The notes beneath the pieces were generated by a model. The model had not been told where the DNA came from. It was given only the letters and a program-made list of their open reading frames with translations, and did not search any database. DNA of 64,000 nt from Chamaea fasciata (taxonomy: Eukaryota; Chordata; Aves; Passeriformes; Sylviidae). The translations under genes and the position numbers were made by a program. Positions within the stretch are counted from its first letter, which is position 1; every line of letters starts with the position of its first letter. Positions 13,386 through 27,600 of this stretch are shown here, in pieces. The stretch lies in assembly GCA_029207755.1 (NCBI GenBank), contig JARCOQ010000007.1, positions 45,217,656-45,281,655 on the forward strand. Direction: 5' to 3'.

Positions 13386-16300
13386 TGGCTTTTGAGTGGG
13401 AAAACATCAAAATGTGGCTTTGCCACAGTGACCTGTATCCTGCCTGGCAGCTATCTTACTCAATATGCTAAGAACCTTGCAGATACAAAGAAATCTGGTT
13501 TTGGAGGAGAGTTTTTTAAATGGTTTAAACCAAATATTTTCTTTTTTTTAAATAAACATATCTTTCTCTGTGTTACTGCTGCCACAATTTCTATTGTGAA
13601 AAATGTAAGTCAGGTTTCATAGTGTCTTATTTAGTGCTTCATTTTCTTCCACATTCCTGTGTTACACAGGCACACAGCAATTGTATGTACATTTTAATGA
13701 GAGAATAATAGACACATCTAATAAAAATGCTGCTTTCACAGGATTCAACACAGAATTACATAGAGGCAGTATGCACTTACACATTCATAAATTCAACAAC
13801 ACACTTTAAGTTTGAAACATGAGTTGATCAAAAATGAAACTGGACATTTTGTCTTCCATTTTAGTGGTGCCATCAAAGGAAAGAAACAAAATACTTTCAG
13901 TTCAAGTAAAAAGGCTTGTTGATGCATGTCTAAAGGTATGTACCATTATTGTTTCCCAAAATCCTCATAATACAACAGGAGGTTTCTTTAAAGAGAGGAA
14001 ATTACGCATTCTTCAGACATGTTCATAGTCAAACATCCAAAATTTCCCATGAACCCTTTCTTACGTTTATATTAAACTAGAAAATTAGTTAGAATTATAA
14101 AGTAATCTCATCATGTAGTCCAGTTTCACTGAGAAAATTCAGGAGAAAATTGTCTTCACTACAGCTTTTACAAGATCCTACAGTGGGTTATTGGCACTTC
14201 TACATCCTTCCTGTAGCACTACTTAATAAGCCAGAATTCCTTCCTGATCTAATATAGAGATACAAATTTTTTGTCAAGTGCATTGTCCTGTGAAGTTGCA
14301 GAACAGAGCTCTCGTGCACCAAAGCTCAGAAATGTCTGTAAGGTATTAACAAAGTCCACTACAGCTTCCCTGAACTGACCTCTAAGAGTAGGTGGATCCA
14401 CCTTCTTTAGAATGGATCATAAAGGACTGGGGGATAAAGATACTTCACTGGCCATAATTCTTTTTAAGGCATTTATTTAAATTTAAGTGGACAGGCTTTT
14501 TTCCTCCCCCAGTCCTTCTGAAATAGCCACAAACTGAATTTAACATTAAAAGGTTTACTGACTGAATAATATAGAAAGGCAGGAAAATGAGCAGCCCACC
14601 AGTGAATAACATATTAATCTTTCACTCCAAGGCTCTTGCTCATCTCCTAACAGAAGTGCCTGGGGGATATGGGTATCTAGCATTTGCTTCCAATCTCAGA
14701 TCTTTCCCACAGATTCCCCAGGTTCTTTCAGATAAGGGCTGCTGGAGTTAGGATAGCAGGGCTGTGCCTGGAAGCCATAGCAAGTACAAGTGGTATGTTA
14801 GAGAAATAGTGGAGGCAATCAGTGTATTAAGCTATCACCTATATGAACTTCTCAAGAATATGTCACAAACAGAAAATGCATGCAGGTCTACGAATGAAGG
14901 GAACTGGATGGTCTAACAGGTGAAAGTAATGAAACACTGAAGTTTCTGTCCCTGTGTTACCAAAAAATCATTTAACCATCAAAACTTTGCATTTTGAGGA
15001 TATGGCAAATCATTTCCACTACCCGATTTGCTTGTTATTCCACTCCCCTCCCCCCTCCTCCATTCATCTCTTTCTGTTGCGGTTTTTAACAGGTTTTGTA
15101 GAGATCATCCATTTAACCAGCCCAATGAATGCTGAATTTTTATAATTGGGCATTCAAAAATCTGATGCTGGCTTAGAAAGTCTGGCTTTTAGAACAAATA
15201 TCCCAGTAGACAATGGCCTTTGTGTTTGTGCAGCATCTTTGCATGATGTGGGCTAATTAACAGGTGACATTACAGCTGTGATCAAGAAATGGGAGAAAAA
15301 TCCTGCCTTCAGGCTATGATTACATATGGGGCAGAACACAAGTATCCCTGTGGCAGTTGTTCTGGATTGAGGAATAAGAATAATGAGAATTGCCGTCTGG
15401 GGACCATGGGACTCATACAGTCATGGATCAAGAAAACTGTTATCAGTGCTGACATGTTTTACACCAGTTTGGCCCTGGTCCTTCTGCCTATCCCCAAGGC
15501 ACACAAATTGAGCAGTGAAAGTCATCACAAGCTTGCCACACAAGGGGAATTTCACCCTACTGCTTCTATGGCATTTTGCTGAGAACTGCCACTGAAGTGA
15601 GAAGCATTACTATAGCATTTACTGCTCATGAAAGCAAAGCTTGACATACTGTTTGTTAGGAAAACATGGAGTGCCTCTGAGCATTGAGCTTTTCACTGCA
15701 GCAGCACCCCCTGGGTTAAATCTAACAGTTTTCCCTGAAGAGGATTCTCTAATGCAGCATTAGTGCTGCTGACTTCAGCAACATCTCAGCTGTCTGCTGC
15801 AAATGCAGTCATCAGCAGCAAGGCATTCCATGGAGTATGAGACACAGGTAAAGGCAGAAAGGGCAATACACATTAAACAAAATAGATTGGTTGCGCTGTT
15901 AGAAGAAAAGTAGCATTGATTCCTCCTAATTGCCCCTTTCCCTGAGTGGGGTGGTGAGAAGGGAGGAGTACATTAAGTTAGAAATTTGCATAAGGAATAA
16001 AGGCACTGTTTGCTTCCTATTATAGGGTAATGTTAGTGAAATAGAGTAAAAGTTCATAATACTGAATTGTCTCTGTTGGCGGGGAGAGAAATGTCAGCAA
16101 TATGTATCAGAGGGATTTATATCTGACCATTGTTTTGCTATCCCTGGCAGCAGCTTTGGGAAGTATGTTATACCAAAAGGGTTCTGCAATTTCTGTACCA
16201 TTTGTCATATATTTCCATTTAGTGCTCACAGTAATGATTCTCAGTAAGCTTCCAAAAAAATCTACATCATTCTGCTGCATCAGTTATAATTGAAACCTAC

Positions 16301-16899
16301 TAATTAATAGCTCTTGGAATACCCCCAGCTATTTAATTAATCTGGAACACAGTTATTATGAGAAAACAAAAAGGCACTGTTTTATAATGTTTTTCATTCT
16401 TTTTCATTAGAAAACTATAGTTTGGGCAAAAATAAAATCTTGAACAGCCTAAATTGGTACATGGTAGAAATTAAGAAATCAATATGGTCTGAATTAAGGT
16501 GTCTCTTTAGAAAGAGCTTTCCAGTGATGAGAGTCTTCACATAGTGGTGGTGCTGGTGGTAGTGTAAATCATCAGAACTGAGGAGAGCCTAAGCATCTTG
16601 TCTCTTCCCAAAGAGCTTCTTGAGTGTCAGACAAGAACTTAGTTATGCAGTAAGTAATTAGAATGAATTATACCTTTCACTGAAGCACAATATCACTCCT
16701 ATCTGAAACCAGTTTTTTCCAAAGAACAAATCTTGAGGGAAACTTCTCCTGTTTCTACTGTCCATACTACCAGAATATATTGCTCCCATTTAGCTGTGCA
16801 GCAAGTGTCTTACAGAAACAAGCACCTGGCTATCTGGTTTGCATGACAGTGTATTTCACTTAGGTGGCAAGGTGATGGGAGCAGGGTGGCTACAGTGGT

Positions 16900-17785
16900 G
16901 GCCTCTGTGGAAAACCTAGGGCTGCCCCTTTCTGGACACAGCCAGCTCCTGCTGATCCAACAGACCCACAACAGGACATAGCTGAGCCCATCAGGGAGGC
17001 TGGCAGCACTTCTGTGAAAGCATATTTTAGAAAAGGAAAATATTGTGCAGACTTTGAAGAATGAGGAAAAAAGTGTGGGAAAGAATCCCAAAAACACGAA
17101 GGTCAGTGAAGGAGAAAGAGGCACTCCAGGAGTTGTAGGAGATAGTCTCCTGCAGCCTGTGAGTTTTGGAAGAAATTGCAATGGATTTCGTATTTCCCTC
17201 GAGCTCATGGAGAAGATCACACCAGAGCAGATACTCACACTGCAGCATGTGTAGGGTCCCAGTCCAGGGCAGGTTGATATTTCCTGAAGTTCTGCTACCT
17301 GTGGAGAAACCATGCTGGAGGATATTTATCCTAAAGGACTGCAGCCCATGGCATGGATGCATGCAGGAGCAAGGAAAAAGTATAAGGAGAAAGGTGCAGT
17401 CTAGAGGAGCTAGACCCACCAAAAACTCCCGCTCCCAAATCCTCCCTGCACCATGTGAGGTGGGGAGGAAGAAGAAGAGTCAGGAATGAAGCAATGAAGT
17501 TGCTAAGAAAAAGTAAAGCAGGGGAAGGTATTTTAACCTTTGTCTTTATTTCTTACCATCCAAATCTATTTTAATTAGCTATAAATCAAACAAGATTTCC
17601 CCAAGTCAAGTCTCATTTCCCTGTGATGGCAATCTCTAACTGGTCTCCCTGACTTTATCTCAACTCACAAACTTTTCCAGTCTTATTTTCTCCCCCGCTC
17701 CTGTTGAGGAGGAGGAATGAGAGTTGCTGGGTGAGCATCTGATAGCCAGCCAAGGTCAACTCACCAAAGAGAGTTTGCACAGGTG
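16900..17785 (+). mobile_element. LTR-like endogenous retroviral relic
   Basis: The plus strand has features of a widespread avian LTR-type repeat: stretches ending in GACTGCAGCCCATGG (near 17337), then a TTTATTTCTTACCATCC segment, TTTTAATTAGCTATAAATCAA, TTTCCCTGTGATGGCAATCT, and a tail ending GCCAGCCAAGGTCAACTCACC at about 17767. It is heavily mutated, and overlapping frames on both strands are not genes. Recognition is from memory of bird repeats; the family name (probably ERVL-like) and both edges are uncertain. Confidence 0.5.
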
Positions 17786-20700
17786 CAATAAAGATGAAGA
17801 CACAACTCAGACTGTATTGTTCAGCAACGCTTTTCCTCTAAATCTCACCAGTTACTTGCATATGGATTTGGCAAAAAACTCATCAGTCCAAACACTAAGA
17901 ATATCAATGTACAGATCAGGATTTAAATTACAATGATGAACAGGAGTTAGCTACAGAGGCAGCACACAATAATGCATTTTTGTCACTCTCTACTGGAGTC
18001 GGGTCAATTTGGAATAAAAACATTCATTTGTCTTGTTCAGTGGATTTGATTTTTTTCACTTTTAATCACCTTTCATTCTAATTTTCCCTTCTCAAACATA
18101 AGCGTTTTATATCACTCATTTTTTACACACATTTAAGAAAAATGGATGCCAGAAGCATACATTTTCACATAAAGCTAAATGTTCAAATTGATTAAATATT
18201 TCATGCTGGCAGGAAGTGCATGCATATGTAACCAATGAAGTAACACAACGTGATGTCTCTGACAATTCTAAAAAAGTATAAGAAAACCTCAATCTTCTTG
18301 TAGATGCTAAATGGCTTGAAATTGGGTGCTGGGTAGACCTGACAAGTTGAATTACTTATTAATCTAGTTTTAATCAGTTTAACAAGTATGCAAAAGATTT
18401 AAAAGTCTATTCAATTATCATTCCCCTGAGCTAGGCCATGTCCCTCTGCTTTGTGAGGCTGTTGTAAAACTCTGTGCTATTCTATAATTTAGCAGTTCTA
18501 AACCTACTGTCCCTAAAGAGATAGAAAAATATATGTATCAGCAAATTTAATTTTAGTCAAGAAAGTGTAGCAAGAGAGGAGGGTCTGAGTACCATTTTCA
18601 TGCTTATTCTATTTCTGAAAGACAGTGCCATTTCTAATTGTGAATGTTTTAAAGCACAGAATGGCAGTTCAAGCATCTCACAGGATCTTTCAAAGCAGGG
18701 AAAGGGAAAACTCACAATGGTGGTCTAGGAAAATAAGAAGTCTGAAGGGCTAAAATCTAAGGGCCTTTAATCATATAAACCTCAGAAAATCTCACTATGC
18801 CAATAAGTTTGTTCCTAAATTAGTTTTTGTATCTATCCTTATTAATAGTCAACACAGTCATCTTTTCAACATCCCACATCAATTTCCATTGCAGTTTCCA
18901 AAGTACTTGCTTAATATAAATGAAAATGCTGTTTAGATTATATGTAAAAAGGTGATATGTAATCTCACAAATTACAATAAGACACTGAGTAACTAAAGAG
19001 AGTGATGAATTCTTTCCTAGAGCTCTTAAGAACAGTGCAGGAAATAACAAATTAATCTGTACCAAGGAAGTAGGGGAATATATATTAGGAAATAGTCTAG
19101 CTACAAGGAGAACTAGGCATGGGAAAAGCCATCAATATATTGAAATCTCCTTTAATGGAAGTATCTAAGAACAGGGCATAAAATCACATGCCAGAAATTA
19201 TCAGTGTTATCCATGTCCTGCATATCCCTGTGAATCCAAGAAGAAAAGCTACCAGTGAAGGGTAACAGAGAAAAACAGCCTAATGTTGTTGCATTCAACA
19301 TCCAGAATTTGTAAAAAAAGCCCAGTGGAATGTTACAGGTATATTAAAAAAAAGAATAAAAATCATTCATCCTGACAATTTAGTCTCAACTCCTAGCAGG
19401 AAATGCTCTTGAAATCCTTTTCCTCCCCTTCAATGTACGACAGTCAATAACACCTCAACATTCCTTTTTGCATTAGTTGTGCCAAATCTCATGGCATTTC
19501 ACAAATAATAGATAAACCCCTGTGACACTGAGAAGAAATAACAATGTATGTGTTCACAGTTTGTCTCATGTAAACCCTGCCATAGAGAACATAGCAAATT
19601 AATTAAATTCAAGAGTCATTTCAAAAGCTGATTAAACATGCTCTTCAACATATGTGCATCAAGAAGGTACAATGATTTTTCATCAATTATTAGCAAATTT
19701 TCAAGTTCTTTTAGAGGACATGCTCTTTTCCACTATACACTACAGAATGCCATTATATCTGTTACAAAATTAGTAGACAGCCATAAATCAGATTCCTTTC
19801 TTTTGCTGGTCATAAAGGAAAAATATCATAACCACGTGTAAGCTGCTCTAGATGATTATTTACAAGAACCTCCAGATTCTGACCCAGCCTCTCCTGTGTC
19901 AGAACTGCAATCTGAGCGTGCTCGTGAACCCAAAATGGACTGCACAAGAGTTACTCTCTTGCAAACGCAGCTTAAGAGCTCCTGCTACTGAGGCTACGCA
20001 AATGTCAGGGAAACAACAGTAAGCCCAAGGCTGGTTGATGCAGGTATCTGCCAGGACTTATCCACTGACATTAAAAAAAAATCTCTGCAAAAGTCATGGT
20101 CATGGGATGCTGTGATACTTTCTCCTCCCTCCTCCCTCTCCCAGGCACTGTGCTATTCTAATGCATACGTGACAGCTCACTGGTCAAAAGAATGGATGTG
20201 CTAAGGCAGGACATGAACTCCAGGAATAGCTGAAAGCATCAGGGTTTTTTTCTGTTTGGCTTCAGGACAGCAGTCCTCAGGGAGGTTCCTAGCTAACACT
20301 GGCATTCGCATGAAGATGCACTGCTGCTGACACCACTTGTAGCACTACTTACAGAGCTGCCAAGTCCAGACGAATACTTGATAGAGGTTTGTCTTGTGCT
20401 GGAGAGAGATTGTACACTCACTGCTGAGGGCAGTTTGGATTTTGTTTCCCTTGCTTTGCTTTCTCTCTCTCCTGACCTCTCTGCCACCCTGCCCTCCTCC
20501 AAACCCACCCATCTGCTCTTGTCTCTCACTTCTTTCCAACCGTGCTGGCAGCATGGAAGGTAACACACCCCTAACTCCCTGCCCAGTTCCTCTTCTCAGC
20601 ACTACCCTTTCCCATAGCCCCCAATACCTGAGCCCACGTTCATGTGTGACAGGGCTCATCCATGAACTTCAGGGGAATGAAAAATTGAGCAGAAGAGCAA

Positions 20701-21141
20701 TACAACGAGGAGCAGGAAGTATTGAGGGGAGATTAGAAGTGATTGACAGGGGCAAGTCCCAAATATGGAGCCCTCCTGCTTCAAGATTGGTAACTGTGTT
20801 TGTTCCAACACACTCATTGGCAGCAGGGCTATCATCAGCTTTATGAGGCTATTTATAGAGAAAGTGAATACAGAGAAACACGTGAGAAATTCTCACCTTT
20901 CTCTTCCTGAAATAAGACTAAACCCAATAGATCATGCTAAAACCTGTTTCCCTAGCAATAGATTGGTAATTCTTGCTCCTGCTAAAATTGAGAGTTCTAG
21001 TTCATGTAGGTCTCTAGTCTGCCAAATAGGAAGCAAGTGCTTTTGGCTCAAGATCTTGAGGTGTAGAGATGAAAGAGTTCCTATCAGAAGAAATGACCAT
21101 ACCATTATTTTTCCTCATTAGGTAACATACAGAACACCTGA

Positions 21142-21164
21142 TTTTTTTTTTTTTTTTTTTTTTT
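21142..21164. repeat. Poly-T tract, 23 nt
   Basis: An uninterrupted run of T within KCNK10 intron 1. No target-site duplication or SINE body was recognised next to it. Confidence 0.95.
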
Positions 21165-24100
21165 GTCAGTATGGTACAAGCACCAAGGAATAAACAGCTG
21201 CACTCTGGTTCTCTGCAGATTTCACACTTCAGTGAACAACAGACAGGTTGAACAGTGATGCTGCTATTTATCCATAATCTTCTTATTACAGACTAAACCA
21301 AAATTTTTCATTACATCATTATGTGCTTTGTACGAAACAAGCATTGTTTAGTTTTCCTCAATAGGAAGTGTTCCAGGATTACAGCAACATTTAGGAAGAG
21401 TCTGAAACTCCCAACACAGGTTTTCAGTGTGTTCCCCTTCAAAGTACTCACAGGATGATGTAGGGTCAGGGGTTTTGCTGGGATCTTCCAAATATCCTAT
21501 CTCACAGATTCAAAAAAGAAATTCAGCCAATGGTCTCATGGCCAGACCAAATAGTCAAGGAAACCTAAGTCTTGGAATTTAGCATAAGAAGGCCTGTGTA
21601 CAAAGGGAAGGACATTCTTATTGAAAGAAACCTAGCAGTAAAAGAATGAAGTGGAAGAGACAGCAAAGCAAAGGCCATGCTGGCCTTCCTAGAAAGAAAC
21701 TATCTAATCTACATTTGACATACGATTGATGCTGGCTGTCTGCCAAAGGTACAACCTTACAGTGGAGTGAAGGAATTTCTTGATCATCTCACTCATGAGA
21801 AGGGGACCTCAGCAGCACAACCAACTGGACATCAGGCTAGTGGTGTCTCCCCCAATCTGACCACTGACTGAGATCTGTAGAAAAAACACTCTGAATTCAA
21901 GAAAATCTCATGAGTGATTTACCATTTCAATTAAGTGATAATTTCTCAAATTTTCTGTGCAACAGCAATAAAAGTGGATTTTTCCATGTGGCAATGGTCA
22001 GAAATCTTGTAAGAAGCACATTGCTTGAGCTCATTTTTAGTTCTGAAGTTATACCATTTGCATAACCTGAGAATCCAATCTATTTTGTTGTTTTAAGTTC
22101 TTATACACATTAATACCCTTAGCTAAAGTGAATGAAACCTTCCCAATACTTTAAAAACCTATTCTGGAACAGGATGAGGAATACATTTTAGACAGGTAGG
22201 ACAAAATTATTCTGTGCAGAAAAGATTTTTCACAAGGAAGAGAAAGTTGCTGTCTGAAAAGCATTTATTTAGCATAGGTATTTTAATACTCTCTTATTCT
22301 AAATTCTTTATAATATACACATTTTCCTTCACACTTTCAGTGTGTCAGTCAGCAGAAACAACCCTTGTCTCATTTCTTTGCTTGGCTGTAACTTGGAATA
22401 CATCCCATGAATCTGTCAACACAGATGTGGTCAAATTGATCAGTGCAGCCTAGAGAGATTCTGCTGACCCTAAACCAGACGTTTACTGCAAATTGTCCTG
22501 GCTCCAATAACAATATTTGACTGTAGCTCCCTTAACCATGGCAGGTCCTTAGAAGCCTAGAATTCCCTAGAATTTAAGATACCTACTTATATTTAGGTAT
22601 TTTATTCTCCAACTAAGTCACACTCAAATGGTGTAATTCAGTTGCCCATCCCACTACCAAGTGAGAGGTTATGGAATAATCTAAACAGCCCTGAAGCTGT
22701 GTTCCAGAAGGGCAGAAGTCTCCCTTAGGTCTATTATCATATATACCTATGCAAATATCTCAGCTACCTTAAAGCCCCTTAAATGTCAGCAGATGCCTAT
22801 TTTTAGAAAACTGAATCAACAAAAAATGTCTGGTAGCAATGAGAAATTCAGGTCACAAAGTTACCTGTCAGTATATCATTGTAACCTAATAAACAGGCTC
22901 TATTTCTTATGAAGGCAAATTAGGCTGTAGGATCATGAAGAGGTGACTGGTGTTGTTTCTGCAGTTGTCATGATTTCTGCTACTCAAGGCCTCTCGGCCC
23001 AATGTTTTCGTGTGCAATCCAAACTTAGCAATGTTACATTTGAGTAATCACTGATAGATCTGGTTTAACTTAAACATCTTTGAGATGTTCCTGCTGCTTC
23101 CTGCATTTCAGCTGGGAGCTTCTGCAGTATCATTTCTGTCATAATTCTTTCATCAATGAGATCTTTCACATACAGTAGCCAGTGACTGTCTTTTGTTTCT
23201 CTAAGATGAAAAGCTGAAATTTGAGAGGTTAAAAGCCCTGGACAAGCTGTCAGTATGTATTTTCTGTTTTCAAACCATGCTAATGTTGTTATATTACAGT
23301 ATCAAGTAAGAAATAATCCAAACACCCTTCAGCAACATATCACTGAATCTTCAATAACTCAGTGGCATGAGTGTAAGGTGCCAAAATCCAAAATCCTCAT
23401 CTAGTAAAGTCAGTGGCATGTTCTTCTTCCTAGGGAAGAAAAGGTGAGTCAGTCCTGCTGAGATAAGAACATATGGCTCTAACAAACCTAGGTACTCAAA
23501 GCCTGGTGCTTAAAGCACTGTGATGATCCTGTGGGATAGTGATACCATAATAACTTGTATTGCTTTCTAAGAAGATTCTTTAGGGTGTTGTCTTTTGTCA
23601 TCCCCTGCTAGCAAAACAGTCTATTTTCTTCAGCAAAAAAAAAGTATCACACAGTCATGCATAATACACAGATTACCAGAAAAAGAACTGAAGCAATTTA
23701 AAGACCTATTAAATGCATCCATTTGGGGAAAAATAGAGGAACAAATGGAAGAAACATTAAGCGTGTTTCTCCAGTGAAAGACTAGTCAAATAAACCGATC
23801 ATCATCCATGACAGATACTTAATTCATGCGATAAAACTATTTTGTAATATGTCCATGAGATTAGTTATAATGTGATTTAGTTTTGCTCACAGAGGAAGAC
23901 CTTGATACATGCCTGAGGCACCAATAGAGAACACAAAGATATTTCATGGATTTTGAAACTATGAACTATGATACATGCTTACTTCTAAAAGTCAGAAATA
24001 ACATCATGTGCTTGAAAACAGTGAATTTTAGTTGAAGGCAGCCAAACTCATCTTTATTTCTACACATTTATTTTCTTTTCACAGCATTTTCAGCCTTACC

Positions 24101-24606
24101 ACAGGTAGACTCTGTTCATTCTGCATTTTCTGCACTTCTGTCAGCAAATCTGACCCTGTCATACTTTGGACCTACTCTTTTGTAATCCATATTTCCCAAA
24201 ACAACCTATTTTGTCTCTCTTTGTTAGGTCTTTATTTCTTTTCAAATGTCTTCTAAAATAACAAAGAGCAAACTCTTACAAAATGCTAGACCTAAGTATG
24301 TCTGGATTTCAAAAAAGAAACTGAACCACACCCAGATTTTGCGACTGATTATTACTCCTATTCAGGGCTCCAGATCCTAAGTGTTTCAAGCCCTTTCATA
24401 TATGCTGTATCTCACATCTCTTGTCACAACTCCAGCTTCCAGCAGGATGTTCCCTTTCCATTTTAAAAGCAGAAAAATTACATTAAGCCAGGCTTGTGCA
24501 TTCTCTTCCACCTTTTTATTCTTTCACACAGGTTTTGGTAACAGATTATATCACCTCACTAGCTTTCATTTCAACTTCCAACACCATGATAAATATATCT
24601 CATGAA

Positions 24607-24625
24607 ATATATATATATATATATT
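24607..24625. repeat. (AT)n microsatellite
   Basis: About nine AT dinucleotides in KCNK10 intron 1, between GAA and TTC, so that the locus is itself palindromic. Confidence 0.9.
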
Positions 24626-27600
24626 TCACCACACTGAAATTTCTCCCTTAACCTCAAAATTACACCAATGTTCTCCTATGCTCATATTTTAGAACAACTG
24701 GATAATACATAATAACACATGTACCTGAGACACTTTGCCAACAGTAAGATTTGTAATAGCATAAGAATTGTATTATCAATTAAACAAGAAGATGAAATTC
24801 AAAACAAATTCTTGGTTTCAGCATTCCTGAACCAAGGAAACAGTCCCTAAATTCTGTGACTCATTAACATGGTAAGAGATACATAGTTCAATTTTTAAGT
24901 ATATTTTTGTTTAAATACTCTGAGTTGATATTTGATTGTGAGAAAAGCAGCCCAGAAAGTATGTTTGGAGAACAGTGGTCCATGGACTAAAAAGAATTGG
25001 TAATACCACCCTGAAGTACACAGGTGCAGGATATATGCTGTTCTCACCTGTTTTGTTATCTCATTGGGGTAACCAGTGAGAACTGCATGGCACATCATTT
25101 ATGAAAGTCAGCAGGTTCATCTTGGTGCATGTTTCCCATTACATTACAGACAAACACCAGAATTATAACCAATGTCTCAGGAACTGGGATATAGGCAGCC
25201 TCTGTTTGACAAAGGCCAGGTCCCAGGATGTTTTTAACTCCTACAGAAAACAAAGACCAGAGATATTCCTATGAAAAAGGTATTTTAAAAGGTACTATTC
25301 AGCCTTTTGCTGAATGTCAGTTCTACATAAAACTTCTATATAAAAAACAGACAATGTTCAGCAATAATATTCTCTGCTTCGGCCTTTGCAATTACAGTGA
25401 GATTATTATAAAATAAAGGTTAGGCACTTGCATCACACTGAGCTCTCTAATACTCTACCTTGAATACTAGTGTGCTGCTTATCCCTTTCTTATATAAATC
25501 TCCTCATTTTTCCCTTCCCAGTTCACTCCAGGTGCTTACCCTATTTAGAGCACAAAACCTAGGGCCTCTGTTTTCCCAGTAATTCCAGGCATTCCCTTAC
25601 TCTTAATTCAGTAAAACCTGTGGCAACAACACAGTTCTTTTAAGATGAAGAATTGCATTTTGCTCACACTGAAGTCAGTGGTAAAAGTCCTAGCTCTGGA
25701 TTAAATAAAGAGGGTAAGAATGTAACTGTATCACCATCTATATGCACTCTTCTGCCTGAAGCTGATATAACCCACACACTAGCTACATAAATCCACATAA
25801 ATGCCAAAAGCTGAACCAAAACCTGCCCAATTACAACTGGTATCATATATCTTCATCCCAAGAGCAAATTCCATCACTTCAGGTAGCATCAGTTTTTTCA
25901 AGAGTTGCCCAAGGGACTTTTCTGTCCAAAAGCCGTTAATGGATTACTCCTGTACATACATGGCTAAAAAGAGTATTGGTATTCCTCACTGAAATCATAA
26001 CCCTGTCTTAACCTCTCCCACTGATGACAATTCTATTGCTCCTCCTATCTTAGACTTACAGCTTCCTATTGCCTTTCATTTTATCATTCCCTTTTCCTCA
26101 CACTACAAATGGCATCTTAATGATACCCTATCCTCCATCTTTCCTACCTTGACTAGAGTTGTCTTCCTTCACTACTCTAAGAACGCTGCTGTCAAGTCTT
26201 TTGCTCTGCCACTTTCTGACTACTAAGTTTACTTTTCTGAATCCTTCATTTCACCATTACCAGGGCATCCTAAGGACAACAATGACAAAACTAATAGCTA
26301 TCTGCTTATCTTTCTTTCTCTCCTCCTAACTCAATTGTATCTTTCTATCTCTTATCACACTGGCATCCACAGTACTCATCTGTCTTCTCCACAGGCTCCA
26401 CATAGCCTTTAGTAAAGTTCTGATTTTTTCATTCACTTCTATTTGTTTTCCAAACTCTTCAAATTTTCCACCTTACAGTATTTGGCACTATTATGCCTAT
26501 GCCATGTTCTTCCAGGAGTGTCCTCCTCTTTGTCCAATTTATATCCTCCTTCAGATATCTCATTTAAATAAACTCCCTGCAGTGTTTTACAATCCATGCT
26601 TACTAGGCACAGCACAGTCCCAGTCCATCAGATGGGTGGGTAAATAGCCAATATAACTTTGTGACACAATTAGAACAGGGTCAGTAGCCTCTGACCGTGG
26701 GTCATTGGCAGGGATCAGACCTACTTTTTCACACATTACAGCTTCCGAGAACAATCTTCATCTACTGAGCTAGTAACAACCAACTTCTGCTAGTGTAGAA
26801 AAATATTGTCTAGCTCACAGTTGCATTCTACTACTTTTTACCTATCTTCTTGAAAACAGAGGACAGAAACCAACACCTTTATTCTACTCATTTATGCCTT
26901 TCTAATCAAGTTTACCTTCTGCATCGGTCTCTTTAAACAACAGAACAGAAAAATCATGTGCTGCAGCAATTTGTAACACTTCACCAGCAGCATCAATTTA
27001 ATTTGTACTGAGTGCTGATGTTGGAGATTTTACAAACAGTAATCAAGGGATGGTCCAATCCTGATATCTGCATTAAGGCATTTGAGACTCAGCTCATTGT
27101 CCCACACAGAGGTGTCCAGTGCTGCTTGAGATGTCTCAGGTGAAGTGAGAAATCCCAAGGCCAGTGACAAAGGACCTATGGAAAATTTGAGCCCCTCTGA
27201 AGCAGCAGCTGGGGAATAGCAAAGGTGTTTAGATACTTCTAATGGGAAACTCAATTGACTGTTCAGTGTCTGTAAAGAAGCATAAGTGATACTAGTCTCT
27301 TCTAGTCGTAAAGTGCAGAGACAACCTTATTTCTTAATTGATGTGATCTGTGTATGATGACAGGCTGTTTTGCTCCCTCCTAATTGTTTTAGCATTTAAT
27401 TGCAATGCATAAGATCTCCCTTCAATAGCAGATTTTAGATTGCTCTAAACAAGTTAATTATATTTCACAACACCCTTGTGCATTAGGTAAGTATTAATAT
27501 TCCTGTTTTCCAGTCTAGGAATAACAGAAGACAAGAAAGGGTAAGTGGTTTCCTGAAGGTTAAAGAGTGTCAGTAGCAAAATTTAAAGAGGAACTCCAGA

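Noticed and set aside
16810..17489. Frames of 107-167 codons on both strands
   Set aside because: They lie within the LTR-like repeat relic and overlap each other in antisense; no conserved retroviral domain was seen.
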